From: DATJXG01 sp035500455
GTDB lineage: Bacteria; Acidobacteriota; Terriglobia; Terriglobales; Acidobacteriaceae
DNA: 6,712 nucleotides
NCBI GenBank assembly: GCA_035500455.1
Contig: DATJXG010000181.1
Coordinates: forward strand, 1-6,712
Direction: 5' to 3'
Of this stretch, positions 1 through 5,795 are shown piece after piece; the first letter of the stretch is position 1; every line of letters begins with the position of its first letter. Both the position numbers and the translations under genes were made by a program. The notes beneath the pieces were generated by a model. That model did not search any database. It had not been told where the DNA came from and saw nothing but the letters and a program-made list of their open reading frames with translations.

Positions 1-292
1 CGCCTTTCACCTTGAGGTCGGTGATGACGCGGCGGCGGCCGAATTTTTCGTTGTCGCGGCGGTAGGAGGAAAAGGCGGCGGCGTATTTGGCGTCGTTGAG
101 ATAACCCTGGTCTTTGAGGCGGCGGATGATCAACTCCACCAGGGTGCGGCCGTATTCGGTTTCGGCTTCCACCCGCTGGCGAAGCAGGCGCTTCAGCTCG
201 GCTACGGTGCGCATGCGGCGGGCGAGCGCGTTCACGGCATATTCATAAAGCGCGTCTTCGCTATCGATTTTTCGGGGGCGGGGGAAGGCCAT
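1..292 (-). CDS. recX: RecX family regulatory protein, N-terminal part (cut by window edge)
   Basis: The gene starts at the ATG complementary to 290-292 and stays open to base 1, giving 97 codons; the C-terminal part lies outside the window. RecX proteins bind RecA filaments and modulate recombinase activity, usually by blocking filament extension. The sequence shows the helical-repeat pattern of the family: residues 14-40 contain ALYEYAVNALARRMRT followed by AELKRLLRQR, and residues 51-75 contain ELIIRRLKDQGYLNDAKYA, close to the family pattern of an acidic GYLND step followed by an alanine-rich helix. The segment around FGRRRVITDLKVKG (84-97) begins the next repeat. The N-terminus is basic. 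No clear Shine-Dalgarno is visible; a GTG 15 bases upstream is an alternative start. recA, its common neighbour, is not in the window. The gene is divergent from the STAS gene across 141 bp. The family call is from motif recognition alone. Confidence 0.85.
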   Translation of the reverse strand, partial: MAFPRPRKIDSEDALYEYAVNALARRMRTVAELKRLLRQRVEAETEYGRTLVELIIRRLKDQGYLNDAKYAAAFSSYRRDNEKFGRRRVITDLKVKG

Positions 293-381
293 GGCTCGAG
301 CCTGCACCCTAAACCATACTGCATGCTGGGGTTAGGGGAAAGAGGCGAGGCGGCGGCTGAGGGTAAGGGTATGTGATGACA

Positions 382-414
382 TTGGAAACTATCTTCCGTC
401 TAAGTACGTATACC
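382..414 (+). promoter_or_regulatory. Possible promoter of the STAS gene
   Basis: The gap between recX and the STAS gene is the only AT-richer stretch nearby. It holds TATACC (409-414), a 4/6 match to a -10 box, but the best -35-like hexamer TTGGAA (382-387) is 21 bp away, too far for a standard sigma-70 promoter. An alternative reading is an ECF-type promoter: GGAAAC (384-389) followed after 17 bp by CGTA (407-410), similar to the GAAAC / CGTA pattern of sigma-W-like factors. Neither reading is strong. Confidence 0.25.
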
Positions 415-433
415 TAAACAGAGGAACACGACC

Positions 434-856
434 ATGCTGAACGTAAATGCGGAAAGAACGGGAGATGTGGCGGTGGTGAGTTGCAGCGGGCGGCTCGTGC
501 GTGGGGAGAGCGCGACGGCGCTGCGTAATGCCGTGGTTTCACACAAAGATACGCGGGTGATCGTTCTGGACCTTTCGGAGCTGGAATTTCTTGATGCCGG
601 GGGGTTGGGAACTTTGGTGTCACTGCATCACTGGACGCGGGGGCGCGGGATCCAGCTCAAGCTGGTGAACCCGGGGCCTTTCGTGCGCGATCTGCTGTCG
701 CGGACGGGGCTGGACCGGGTGTTTGATGTGTCGTCGATTGCCGACTCGCTGTGGGTGCTCAGCGGGTCGGACGACGCACAGTGCCTGCAGCGGGTACGGC
801 AACGGGTGCGGGCGATGGCGGTCCGGCGGCCTGAGCTGGTGGCGCACGCCGTTTAG
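434..856 (+). CDS. STAS-domain protein, anti-sigma-factor-antagonist-like, lacking the phospho-acceptor serine
   Basis: The protein has 140 residues; a STAS domain of the SpoIIAA/RsbV type covers about residues 3-105. These proteins bind an anti-sigma kinase and free a sigma factor or other partner; phosphorylation of the serine just after a conserved aspartate switches binding off. The strand RVIVLDLSELEFLDAGGLGT (41-60) aligns with this motif, but the serine position is Ala55 after Asp54, so phosphorylation there is impossible. The domain continues with LKLVNPGPFVRDLLSRTGLDRVFDV, typical of the family. Residues about 112-140 form an Arg-rich C-terminal extension with no recognised motif. 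AGAGGAA (420-426) lies seven bases before the ATG and supports this start. No RsbW-like kinase or PP2C phosphatase is next to it, so it is an orphan here. Partner and target are unknown. Confidence 0.85.
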   Translation: MLNVNAERTGDVAVVSCSGRLVRGESATALRNAVVSHKDTRVIVLDLSELEFLDAGGLGTLVSLHHWTRGRGIQLKLVNPGPFVRDLLSRTGLDRVFDVSSIADSLWVLSGSDDAQCLQRVRQRVRAMAVRRPELVAHAV

Positions 857-864
857 TGTTTTCC

Positions 865-909
865 GCGGACAGCTTTGTCTGCTCCGGATGGGGGCGCTCT
901 GCCCCTCGG
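865..909 (+). terminator. Two tandem stem-loops after the STAS gene, possible terminator
   Basis: Nine bases past the stop codon, GCGGACA (865-871) pairs with TGTCTGC (876-882) around a GCTT loop, with one G-U pair. GGGGC (891-895) then pairs with GCCCC (901-905), and an outer CCG/CGG (884-886 with 907-909) can extend it. Position fits transcription termination, but neither hairpin is followed by a U-run, so a classical intrinsic terminator is not supported. Confidence 0.35.
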
Positions 910-1023
910 ATGGGAGTGAATTTCTGACCGGAACGAAATAGGCGATTAGGCGCGGCAGAGTTTGCGTGCTCGACGCAATTCGCGGGTCACCTGGCGATTT
1001 AAGCTTTCTCTCGTCAGAAACAA

Positions 1024-1072
1024 AAACCTTGAAACGCTGAGTTCGCCGAGGAACGCCGCCGAGGACGCGGAG
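1024..1072 (+). repeat. Dispersed intergenic GAGG-CGC-GAG repeat, copy 1
   Basis: Located between the 3' ends of the STAS gene and pilT. It begins with an AAACCTTGAAACG lead and ends in CGCCGAGGACGCGGAG (1057-1072), which differs at one of 16 bases from the cores at 2369-2384 and 5917-5932. Between lead and core are shorter GAG-spaced units (GCTGAG, GCCGAGG). The rest of the 857-1103 gap holds no gene that I can support. Confidence 0.7.
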
Positions 1073-1103
1073 TTACGTTTGCGTGAACTGCACGCGAATC
1101 ACT

Positions 1104-2228
1104 CTATCGGCCGCCGAAGCCGGCGGCCTGCATCTGGTTGCGGGAAGCTTCCGAGGTAGAGGAGATGCCCTGCATGCGCAGCTTGAAGTCGTCGGCGTTG
1201 GAGGCATTCTCCAGCGCGGTCTCGTAGGCGATCAACCCAGCCTGGAACAAATCCCACAGCGACTGATCGAAGGTCTGCATGCCGTATTGTGAGGTGCCGG
1301 CGGAGATGGCGTCGCGCACGGCGCGGGTCTTTTCGGGCACCAGAATGCACTCCCGGATATAGGCGGTATTGATCATCACCTCCACCGCGGGGACGCGGCC
1401 TTCGGAGTCGCAGCGGCGCACCAGGCGCTGGCTGATCACAGCGCGCAAAATGGCGGCGAGCTGCAGGCGAATCTGCTTCTGCTCCGGTGGCGGAAACACC
1501 GAGATGATGCGGTTGATGGTTTCCACCGCGTCCAGGGTGTGCAGAGTGGAGAACACCATGTGGCCGGTTTCAGCGGCGTGCAGGGCGGTGCCGATGGTTT
1601 CGATGTCGCGCATTTCGCCCACCAAGATTACGTCCGGATCCTGGCGCAGAGAGGCGCGCAGGGCGGCCGAAAAGCTGGGCGTGTCCACTTCCACTTCGCG
1701 CTGGTTGACGTAACCCTTCTTGTCGCGATGGAGGAATTCGATGGGATCTTCGATGGTGATGATGTGCTCGGCGCGGGTGGAATTGATGCGGTCCACCATG
1801 GCGGCGAGAGTGGTGGATTTGCCGGAGCCGGTGACGCCGGTGACCAGGACCAGGCCGCGCGGCATGTCGCAGACCTGCTCGACGATCTTGGGCAGGTAGA
1901 GTTCATCGAGGGCGCGGATTTTGGTGGGGATGACGCGCAGGACCAGGCCCACATTGCCGCGCTGCTGAAAAACGTTTACACGGAAGCGTCCCAACCCGGC
2001 GACCCCGTAAGCCATGTCGATTTCGCTGGTCTCTTTGAATTTCTGCTTCTGCCGGGCGGACATCATGCTGAAGGCCATGGTCAGCATATCTTCAGCGCTG
2101 ACGCGGGGTTGGTCGGTCAGGGGGATCAGTTCGCCGTCGATGCGCAGGTGCGGATAGTTGCCGACCTTCAAGTGCAGGTCAGAGGAGCGCCGCTCCATCG
2201 CTATGCGAAGCAGATCGTCAATATTCAT
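1104..2228 (-). CDS. pilT: Type IV pilus twitching motility ATPase PilT
   Basis: PilT is the hexameric cytoplasmic ATPase that depolymerises type IV pili and powers retraction, twitching motility and DNA uptake. The 374-residue length is slightly longer than typical PilT (about 345-370). The N-terminus MNIDDLLRIAMERRSSDLHL is characteristic and leads the PAS-like N-domain. The ATPase core shows Walker A GVTGSGKST (131-139, Lys137), the Asp box ITIEDPIEF (157-165), Walker B DVILVGEMRD (199-208, Glu205) and the His box FSTLHT (226-231, His230). Around 303-311 the sequence AVRDAISAG stands where P. aeruginosa PilT has AIRNLIRE, a partly diverged signature. The last roughly 20 residues are Ser/Gln/Gly-rich and not conserved in appearance. 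No Shine-Dalgarno precedes the ATG, and an in-frame stop lies upstream, so no longer start exists. No other pilus genes are in the window. A PilU-like paralogue cannot be excluded. Confidence 0.93.
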   Translation of the reverse strand: MNIDDLLRIAMERRSSDLHLKVGNYPHLRIDGELIPLTDQPRVSAEDMLTMAFSMMSARQKQKFKETSEIDMAYGVAGLGRFRVNVFQQRGNVGLVLRVIPTKIRALDELYLPKIVEQVCDMPRGLVLVTGVTGSGKSTTLAAMVDRINSTRAEHIITIEDPIEFLHRDKKGYVNQREVEVDTPSFSAALRASLRQDPDVILVGEMRDIETIGTALHAAETGHMVFSTLHTLDAVETINRIISVFPPPEQKQIRLQLAAILRAVISQRLVRRCDSEGRVPAVEVMINTAYIRECILVPEKTRAVRDAISAGTSQYGMQTFDQSLWDLFQAGLIAYETALENASNADDFKLRMQGISSTSEASRNQMQAAGFGGR

Positions 2229-2332
2229 GAGACAGGGTTCTAAGGACTGCTGCCATCATCGCTCGGAAAGTCATCCGCCCCAAGATGACCTAAGTAATGG
2301 AAGAGTTTGCGGGAATGGGGCCGCTTTTGGCG

Positions 2333-2356
2333 GGTTTCCCTGGTGGGAGGGGAACC
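2333..2356. other. Nine-base-pair stem-loop between pilT and the toxin-antitoxin operon
   Basis: GGTTTCCCT (2333-2341) pairs with AGGGGAACC (2348-2356), with one G-U pair, around a six-base loop. It abuts repeat copy 2. There is no U-run on either strand in the right place for termination, so its role is unknown. Confidence 0.4.
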
Positions 2357-2395
2357 AAAATCTTAGAACGCCGAGGGCGCGGAGGCGAGACTGCG
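2357..2395 (+). repeat. Dispersed intergenic GAGG-CGC-GAG repeat, copy 2
   Basis: The lead AAAATCTTAGAACG is followed by CGCCGAGGGCGCGGAG (2369-2384), identical over 16 bases to the second core of copy 3. It lies in the divergent gap between pilT and the antitoxin gene, in the same orientation as the other copies, and ends just before the operator palindromes. Confidence 0.7.
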
Positions 2396-2400
2396 TGGGT

Positions 2401-2426
2401 TTGACTTAGTCTATGGACTTAGTCCA
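2401..2426. promoter_or_regulatory. Paired palindromic operator of the toxin-antitoxin operon
   Basis: GACTTAGTC occurs twice, at 2403-2411 and 2416-2424, a 13-bp offset that is a little over one helical turn. Each is a palindrome around a central T, and the second extends to TGGACTTAGTCCA (2414-2426, six perfect pairs). Phd/YefM antitoxins repress their own operons by binding such paired palindromes, so this is the probable autoregulatory site. TTGACT (2401-2406) could be the -35 box, with weak CACACT (2425-2430) as -10 after 18 bp; this would put the operator inside the promoter. Confidence 0.65.
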
Positions 2427-2437
2427 CACTGATCGTT

Positions 2438-2713
2438 ATGGAAGTCAACATCCACGAGGCTAAGACTCATCTCTCCCGCCTTTTGCAGCGGGTGGCAGAC
2501 GGGGAGGAAGTCACGATTGCGCGGGCGGGAGTGCCGGTGGCGCGGTTGGTGGCGGTCAAGCCTGAGAAGAAGGTCCGGCCTCTGGGGTTTGCGCGTGACG
2601 AGGTGTGGATCGCCGACGACTTCGATGCTCCCCTTCCCGACGATCTGCTGGCGGAGTTCTACGTGGGAGAACTGCCGAAACTCGAAAAACCTCCTCGCCG
2701 CAGGCGCAAATGA
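2438..2713 (+). CDS. Type II antitoxin, Phd/YefM family
   Basis: This is the 91-residue antitoxin of a VapC-type toxin pair. The N-terminal fold is recognisable from VNIHEAKTHLSRLLQRV (3-19) and GEEVTIARAGVPVARLV (22-38), the Phd/YefM DNA-binding dimer region. The C-terminal part, IADDFDAPLPDDLLAEFYV (58-76), is the acidic toxin-neutralising segment seen in antitoxins that accompany PIN toxins. The last residues (PPRRRRK) form a basic tail beyond the usual end, possibly dictated by the overlap with the toxin gene. The start matches family N-termini. No Shine-Dalgarno precedes it, and a promoter at 2401-2430 would begin transcription at or next to the ATG, so translation may be leaderless. The stop TGA (2711-2713) overlaps the toxin ATG. 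The product should neutralise the toxin and repress the operon through the upstream palindromes. Confidence 0.88.
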   Translation: MEVNIHEAKTHLSRLLQRVADGEEVTIARAGVPVARLVAVKPEKKVRPLGFARDEVWIADDFDAPLPDDLLAEFYVGELPKLEKPPRRRRK

Positions 2714-3105
2714 AGTACCTGCTCGATACCATCGTCTGGTTTTGGAGCGTCAGTTCGTTTGAACGGATCGGCATGGCGGGGAGGGAAATACTGGGAAACG
2801 GGCGCGAAGAAGTCTACCTTTCGGCGGTTACCGGGCTCGAGGTGTCGATCAAGATGCGCCTGGGAAAGATGCGCCTCATGGCGCCGCCTGCGGAATGCAT
2901 TCCCGCGTTCATGGCCAAACAGGGCCTGCGGCCGCTGATGGTTACTCACAGTCATGCGGTCAAGGTTTACGACCTTCCGCTCATTCATCGCGATCCCTTT
3001 GACCGGCTGATTATTGCCCAGGCGATGGCAGAGGGAATGTGTGTGCTCACGGCAGATCGCGTCTTCGAGAAATATCCGGTGGACGTGCTGTGGTGTGGGA
3101 GTTGA
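2710..3105 (+). CDS. VapC-type PIN-domain ribonuclease toxin
   Basis: The protein has 131 residues, the normal VapC length. PIN toxins are Mg-dependent ribonucleases that cleave tRNA or rRNA when the antitoxin is lost. The expected acidic site is visible: Asp6 in MKYLLDT, Glu44 in TGLEVSIK, Asp95 and Asp98 in HRDPFDRLIIAQA (93-105), and Asp116 in LTADRVF. All key residues are present, so the toxin looks intact. The ATG at 2710 overlaps the antitoxin stop (ATGA), which implies translational coupling; a longer in-frame start at 2605 would lie inside the antitoxin gene and precede the family N-terminus, so it is rejected. The domain was once called 'PilT N-terminal', but it has nothing to do with the PilT ATPase encoded nearby. 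The RNA target cannot be read from the sequence. Confidence 0.9.
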   Translation: MKYLLDTIVWFWSVSSFERIGMAGREILGNGREEVYLSAVTGLEVSIKMRLGKMRLMAPPAECIPAFMAKQGLRPLMVTHSHAVKVYDLPLIHRDPFDRLIIAQAMAEGMCVLTADRVFEKYPVDVLWCGS

Positions 3106-3170
3106 CTTACGCGCGCGTGAAGTTGCACCGTCAACGCCATGGCGCGGCGCCACGCTGACCGCAGCCGCCG

Positions 3171-3228
3171 TTTCAGCAGAAACCTTTCTGGGTGAAAACC
3201 AGTTGTCAGTTGCCGGTTCTCAGCCGGC
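3171..3228. terminator. Hairpins in the convergent gap between the toxin and ilvE, possible bidirectional terminator
   Basis: The two genes converge on this 157-bp gap. TTTCA-G-CAGAA (3171-3181) pairs with TTCTG-GG-TGAAA (3186-3197), two five-pair stems with a small internal loop. GCCGG (3212-3216) pairs with CCGGC (3224-3228) around seven bases. Neither stem is followed by a clear U-run on either strand, so intrinsic termination is only suggested by position. Confidence 0.3.
3200..3220 (+). repeat. Three tandem heptamers
   Basis: CAGTTGT, CAGTTGC and CGGTTCT follow each other at 3200-3206, 3207-3213 and 3214-3220, and a further CAG follows. It is a short degenerate seven-base tandem repeat in the convergent gap. 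Function unknown; it could be the stub of a longer array elsewhere in the genome. Confidence 0.45.
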
Positions 3229-3262
3229 GGCCTGAAATGCAGGCAGGGACGCGCCGGAAAAT

Positions 3263-4210
3263 CTACACTCCTACCGGCTGCTTGCTGCTCACTGGAACTG
3301 GCGTGAGCCAGCCGAAGCGGTCGGGCTTTTCGCCGCGCACGATGGCGTAGAACTCCTTCTGGATTCGCTTGGTGACCGGGCCCATTTCGCCATTCCCCAC
3401 GGGGATCTTGTCCACCGAGCGGATGGGCGTGACTTCTGCCGCGGTGCCGGTGAAAAAGACTTCGTCCGAGATATACAGCATTTCGCGGGGAATGCCGGAC
3501 TCTATGGCAGGGATGCCGAGATCGCGGGCGATTTGCAGCACGGAGTCGCGGGTGATTCCGGGCAGAACCGAGTTCCCAAGGGGAGCGGTCTGCAGAACGC
3601 CATTGCGCACCACGAAGACGTTTTCGCCGGAGCCTTCGCTGACGTAGCCATTGGTATCCAGGGCGATGCCTTCGGCGTAGCCGTTGAGCAGGGCCTCCAT
3701 TTTGATGAGCTGGGAATTCATGTAGTTTGCGCCGGCTTTGGCCATGGCCGGCAGGGTGTTGGGCGCGAGGCGCGTCCAGGAGGAAACACAAACATCCACG
3801 CCGCCGCTGCCCTCGCCGCCGAGGTACTTCCCCCACGGATAGTTGGCGATGTAAACCTCAACTGGAGACGTCAACGGGCTGACTCCCAGTTCGCCGTAGC
3901 CGCGCAGAATGATTGGCCGGATATAGCATGGCCAGGCACCGTTGGCCTTCACCAGCTCGACCATCGCGGCCACGAGTTCCTCAGCGCTGTATTTGACGTC
4001 GGTGCGGTAGACCTTGGCCGAGTTCACCAGCCGCTCCATGTGCTCCTGGGCGCGGAAAATGGCGGGCCCACTGGGCGGAGCGTAGCAGCGCACGCCCTCA
4101 AATACGGACGAGCCATAGTGGACCACGTGCGACATGACGTGGATGGTGGCTTTGTCCCAAGGGATGAGCTTGCCGTTGTGCCAGATATGCTCGGTTTTCT
4201 GAAGGGGCAT
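3263..4210 (-). CDS. ilvE: Branched-chain amino acid aminotransferase
   Basis: This is a PLP-dependent fold-type IV aminotransferase that interconverts leucine, isoleucine and valine with their 2-oxo acids using glutamate/2-oxoglutarate, the last step of branched-chain amino acid synthesis. The 315 residues are close to the roughly 309 of E. coli IlvE. The sequence follows the family throughout: HYGSSVFEGVRCY (31-43), WTRLAPNTLPAMAKAGANY (145-163) with the catalytic Lys158, GIALDTNGYVSEGSGENVF (181-199), LPGITRD (216-222) and the phosphate-binding FFTGTAAEVTPIRSVD (252-267), then GPVTKRIQKEF. All expected active-site residues are seen. AGGAG (complement of 4216-4220) lies five bases upstream of the ATG. 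Transcription probably starts about 25 bases upstream from a TATAAT box. No leader peptide or attenuator is visible. It stands alone, without other ilv or leu genes. Confidence 0.96.
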   Translation of the reverse strand: MPLQKTEHIWHNGKLIPWDKATIHVMSHVVHYGSSVFEGVRCYAPPSGPAIFRAQEHMERLVNSAKVYRTDVKYSAEELVAAMVELVKANGAWPCYIRPIILRGYGELGVSPLTSPVEVYIANYPWGKYLGGEGSGGVDVCVSSWTRLAPNTLPAMAKAGANYMNSQLIKMEALLNGYAEGIALDTNGYVSEGSGENVFVVRNGVLQTAPLGNSVLPGITRDSVLQIARDLGIPAIESGIPREMLYISDEVFFTGTAAEVTPIRSVDKIPVGNGEMGPVTKRIQKEFYAIVRGEKPDRFGWLTPVPVSSKQPVGV

Positions 4211-4242
4211 GGCTACTCCTGATCAATACAGCTTAACTGACG

Positions 4243-4278
4243 ATTATAGCTGAGTGCGGAAGTGACAAATCTTTGACA
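4243..4278 (-). promoter_or_regulatory. ilvE promoter with consensus -10 and an overlapping palindrome
   Basis: On the minus strand, TATAAT (complement of 4243-4248) is a perfect -10 box, placing the start near 4236 and leaving a leader of about 26 bases with a good ribosome binding site. No good -35 exists at 16-18 bp; the closest hexamer, TTGTCA, is only 14 bp away. The -35 zone is instead covered by the near-palindrome TGACAAA-TC-TTTGACA (4263-4278, six of seven pairs match), which may bind a regulator. Confidence 0.6.
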
Positions 4279-4374
4279 GAAAACACGAAAGTCATGCGCT
4301 GAGATCTTGAATCGCGCCATCTACGAACTCTGGCCTCGTCTGGTCCAGGGCAAACTTGGGAATTGTTCTCTCTG

Positions 4375-5043
4375 CTAAAAGCCGACAGTCACTACGTTGG
4401 GGCCGGAGGGTAATTCGAATATCGCGCCGGCGGCGCGATTGGCCTGGATTGTGGCAGGTAAATCAAGGACGGACAGGGGAATTTTCCTGGTCCAGAAACC
4501 ATCTTTCCAGAGATCGCCGGAAACGTAGAGTACCCCCCCGACAATGGAATAGCCCGCGACTTGTTCGCGATGTCCATCGCGATAAACCAGCACCGAGGCT
4601 GGGTGGATCGCGGGAGAGGCTTGCGGATGCGCAACCGGGCCATTTGCAGCTTCGGAGTAGTCCACTGCGGCGCTGGCGCCATGCGCCGAATCCCCGCTGA
4701 AACGCGCGTAGTGGTCGCCTTGCCACTCGATCAATAAAGGCTCGGCCGACTTGGCCTCCGGCGCGGGTTGGGTAGCCGAAGGAGCGGGAAGAACGATAAC
4801 AGGAACCGGCGTGGAAACCGACTCGGCCGGATAGCTGGTGAACCAGGGATCTCCCAGGAACGCGGTTCCGTAGGAACCAAAGCCGTGCGAGCCGCGGGCG
4901 AAAGGACGGGCAAAAGCTGTTGCTCCGCCGCCGAAACGTCCCCAACCGGACATCGTGGGAGGGGCGCCGCCTCCGGCGAAATTCTGCGCCCCAGCCGAGA
5001 CCGCAACTGCGGCAAACAGAGCGGCGGCGGCAAGCGTGCGCAT
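4375..5043 (-). CDS. Secreted Gly-rich protein of unknown function, shares C-terminal domain with its upstream neighbour
   Basis: I do not recognise this protein of 222 residues. Residues 1-20 (MRTLAAAALFAAVAVSAGAQ) are a clear Sec signal peptide with an AxA-like cleavage site, so the product is exported. Residues 21-65 are Gly/Phe-rich (GGG, WGRFGGG), 78-100 Pro/Ala-rich linker. The C-terminal module (about 149-213), VLVYRDGHREQVAGYSIVGG and onward to IFELP, matches the neighbour's C-terminus: by hand, 10 of 24 identical residues in the first block and 13 of 28 in the last, with a short insertion (LWKDGFW) here. The module reads like a small beta-rich domain. The gene begins five bases after the stop of the upstream gene, with AGGTGA (5054-5059 complement) ten bases before the ATG, so the two are surely one operon. 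Cellular role unknown; periplasmic, outer-surface or spore/envelope roles are all open. Confidence 0.8.
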   Translation of the reverse strand: MRTLAAAALFAAVAVSAGAQNFAGGGAPPTMSGWGRFGGGATAFARPFARGSHGFGSYGTAFLGDPWFTSYPAESVSTPVPVIVLPAPSATQPAPEAKSAEPLLIEWQGDHYARFSGDSAHGASAAVDYSEAANGPVAHPQASPAIHPASVLVYRDGHREQVAGYSIVGGVLYVSGDLWKDGFWTRKIPLSVLDLPATIQANRAAGAIFELPSGPNVVTVGF

Positions 5044-5048
5044 AGTCT

Positions 5049-5783
5049 TCAGTTCACCTGGATGTTGGCGGGCAACATGAAATCGATGCCGCGGTCGTCA
5101 TTCTCGCGAATGGTGGTTTTCAGGTCCAGATCGGAGAGCGCGATCCTGTGGCGGCGGCCGCCGGACAAATCGTACAGGGTATCGCCGACGATCGCATAGT
5201 TCTGAAGCTCCAGTTTGCGGCCGTCTTTGAATACCAGCAGGGTTTGTGGCTGGTCGGGCGCCACGGAGGAAGGCTGGGGTGCGGCGGTTGTTTCAGGAGC
5301 GCCGACGCTCGGGGGCCGGGGAACTGTTTGCGCCTCCTGGTTGCCCGGGTAGCTGGGTCCGGGACCGCGGCGGTCAAAGATGGTCGGGCCGCCCAGGTAC
5401 TCGTCGGGCGGCGGTGCTTCGACTGCGTCCGGCTCGATCACCTCCGGTTCGTAAGGCAGAGCATAGCCGTAGACCGGATAGTAGCCGGAATAGAAGCCGG
5501 GGTAAAAGCCCTGGCGGCGATGGTGATATCCCTGAGTATTGACGCAGCAGGTGGTACGAAATGGATGATGGCCGCCACCGCCGCTGAAACCAAAGCGGCC
5601 CAGCGAGGTCACGCTTGCGGGCACTCCGGGAGCGAAATTGTTGTGCCCGCCAAAGCCGAAGGAAGTGACCGAGGGCGGCGTGCCGTGGACCTGTGCGGTG
5701 AGTGACGGCGGAAGGAGAAATAACATCAAAGCCGCCGAAAGAGAAAGCCTGGCGAAAACCGCGCCCATGGCCGGATACCGCAT
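5049..5783 (-). CDS. Secreted Tyr/Pro/Gly-rich protein of unknown function, first gene of the pair
   Basis: I do not recognise this protein of 244 residues. The frame is open to an ATG at 5867, but ATG 5783 is preferred: it gives an N-terminus with a hydrophobic signal (ARLSLSAALMLFLLPPSLTAQ, 11-31), and a TATAAT box lies only six bases upstream of it. ATG 5768 is a second option. After the signal come two related segments, PSVTSFGFGG (37-46) and PASVTSLGRFGF (55-66), then a His/Gly stretch, a Cys79-Cys80 pair (the only cysteines), a Tyr-rich tract (93-111), a Pro/Glu-rich linker (112-180) and a C-terminal module (181-238) containing LLVFKDGRKLELQNYAIVGD. That module is shared with the downstream gene. 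The Cys pair could form a disulfide or bind metal. No catalytic motif is visible; a structural or binding role in the envelope is a guess. Confidence 0.78.
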   Translation of the reverse strand: MRYPAMGAVFARLSLSAALMLFLLPPSLTAQVHGTPPSVTSFGFGGHNNFAPGVPASVTSLGRFGFSGGGGHHPFRTTCCVNTQGYHHRRQGFYPGFYSGYYPVYGYALPYEPEVIEPDAVEAPPPDEYLGGPTIFDRRGPGPSYPGNQEAQTVPRPPSVGAPETTAAPQPSSVAPDQPQTLLVFKDGRKLELQNYAIVGDTLYDLSGGRRHRIALSDLDLKTTIRENDDRGIDFMLPANIQVN

Positions 5784-5789
5784 AACGTA

Positions 5790-5795
5790 ATTATA
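5790..5795 (-). promoter_or_regulatory. Consensus -10 box six bases upstream of ATG 5783, possible leaderless start
   Basis: The complement of 5790-5795 is TATAAT. A start seven bases downstream falls exactly on the A of ATG 5783, and no Shine-Dalgarno is present. I see no good -35 at 16-18 bp. If transcription starts here, the open frame upstream of 5783 cannot be translated. Confidence 0.55.

Noticed and set aside
1539..2243. Plus-strand open frame of 234 codons opposite pilT
   Set aside because: It is the antisense shadow of a strongly conserved ATPase gene; GC-rich codon bias opens such frames.
2605..3105. Longer toxin reading frame starting at 2605
   Set aside because: The first 35 codons overlap the antitoxin in another frame and precede the family N-terminus MKYLLDT; the ATGA overlap at 2710 is the normal arrangement.
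3140..3152. Perfect palindrome TGGCGC-G-GCGCCA
   Set aside because: One-base centre leaves only a short stem when folded, there is no U-run, and such GC palindromes arise readily at this base composition.
3533..4222. Plus-strand open frame of 229 codons opposite ilvE
   Set aside because: Antisense shadow of ilvE, which has all active-site motifs on the minus strand.
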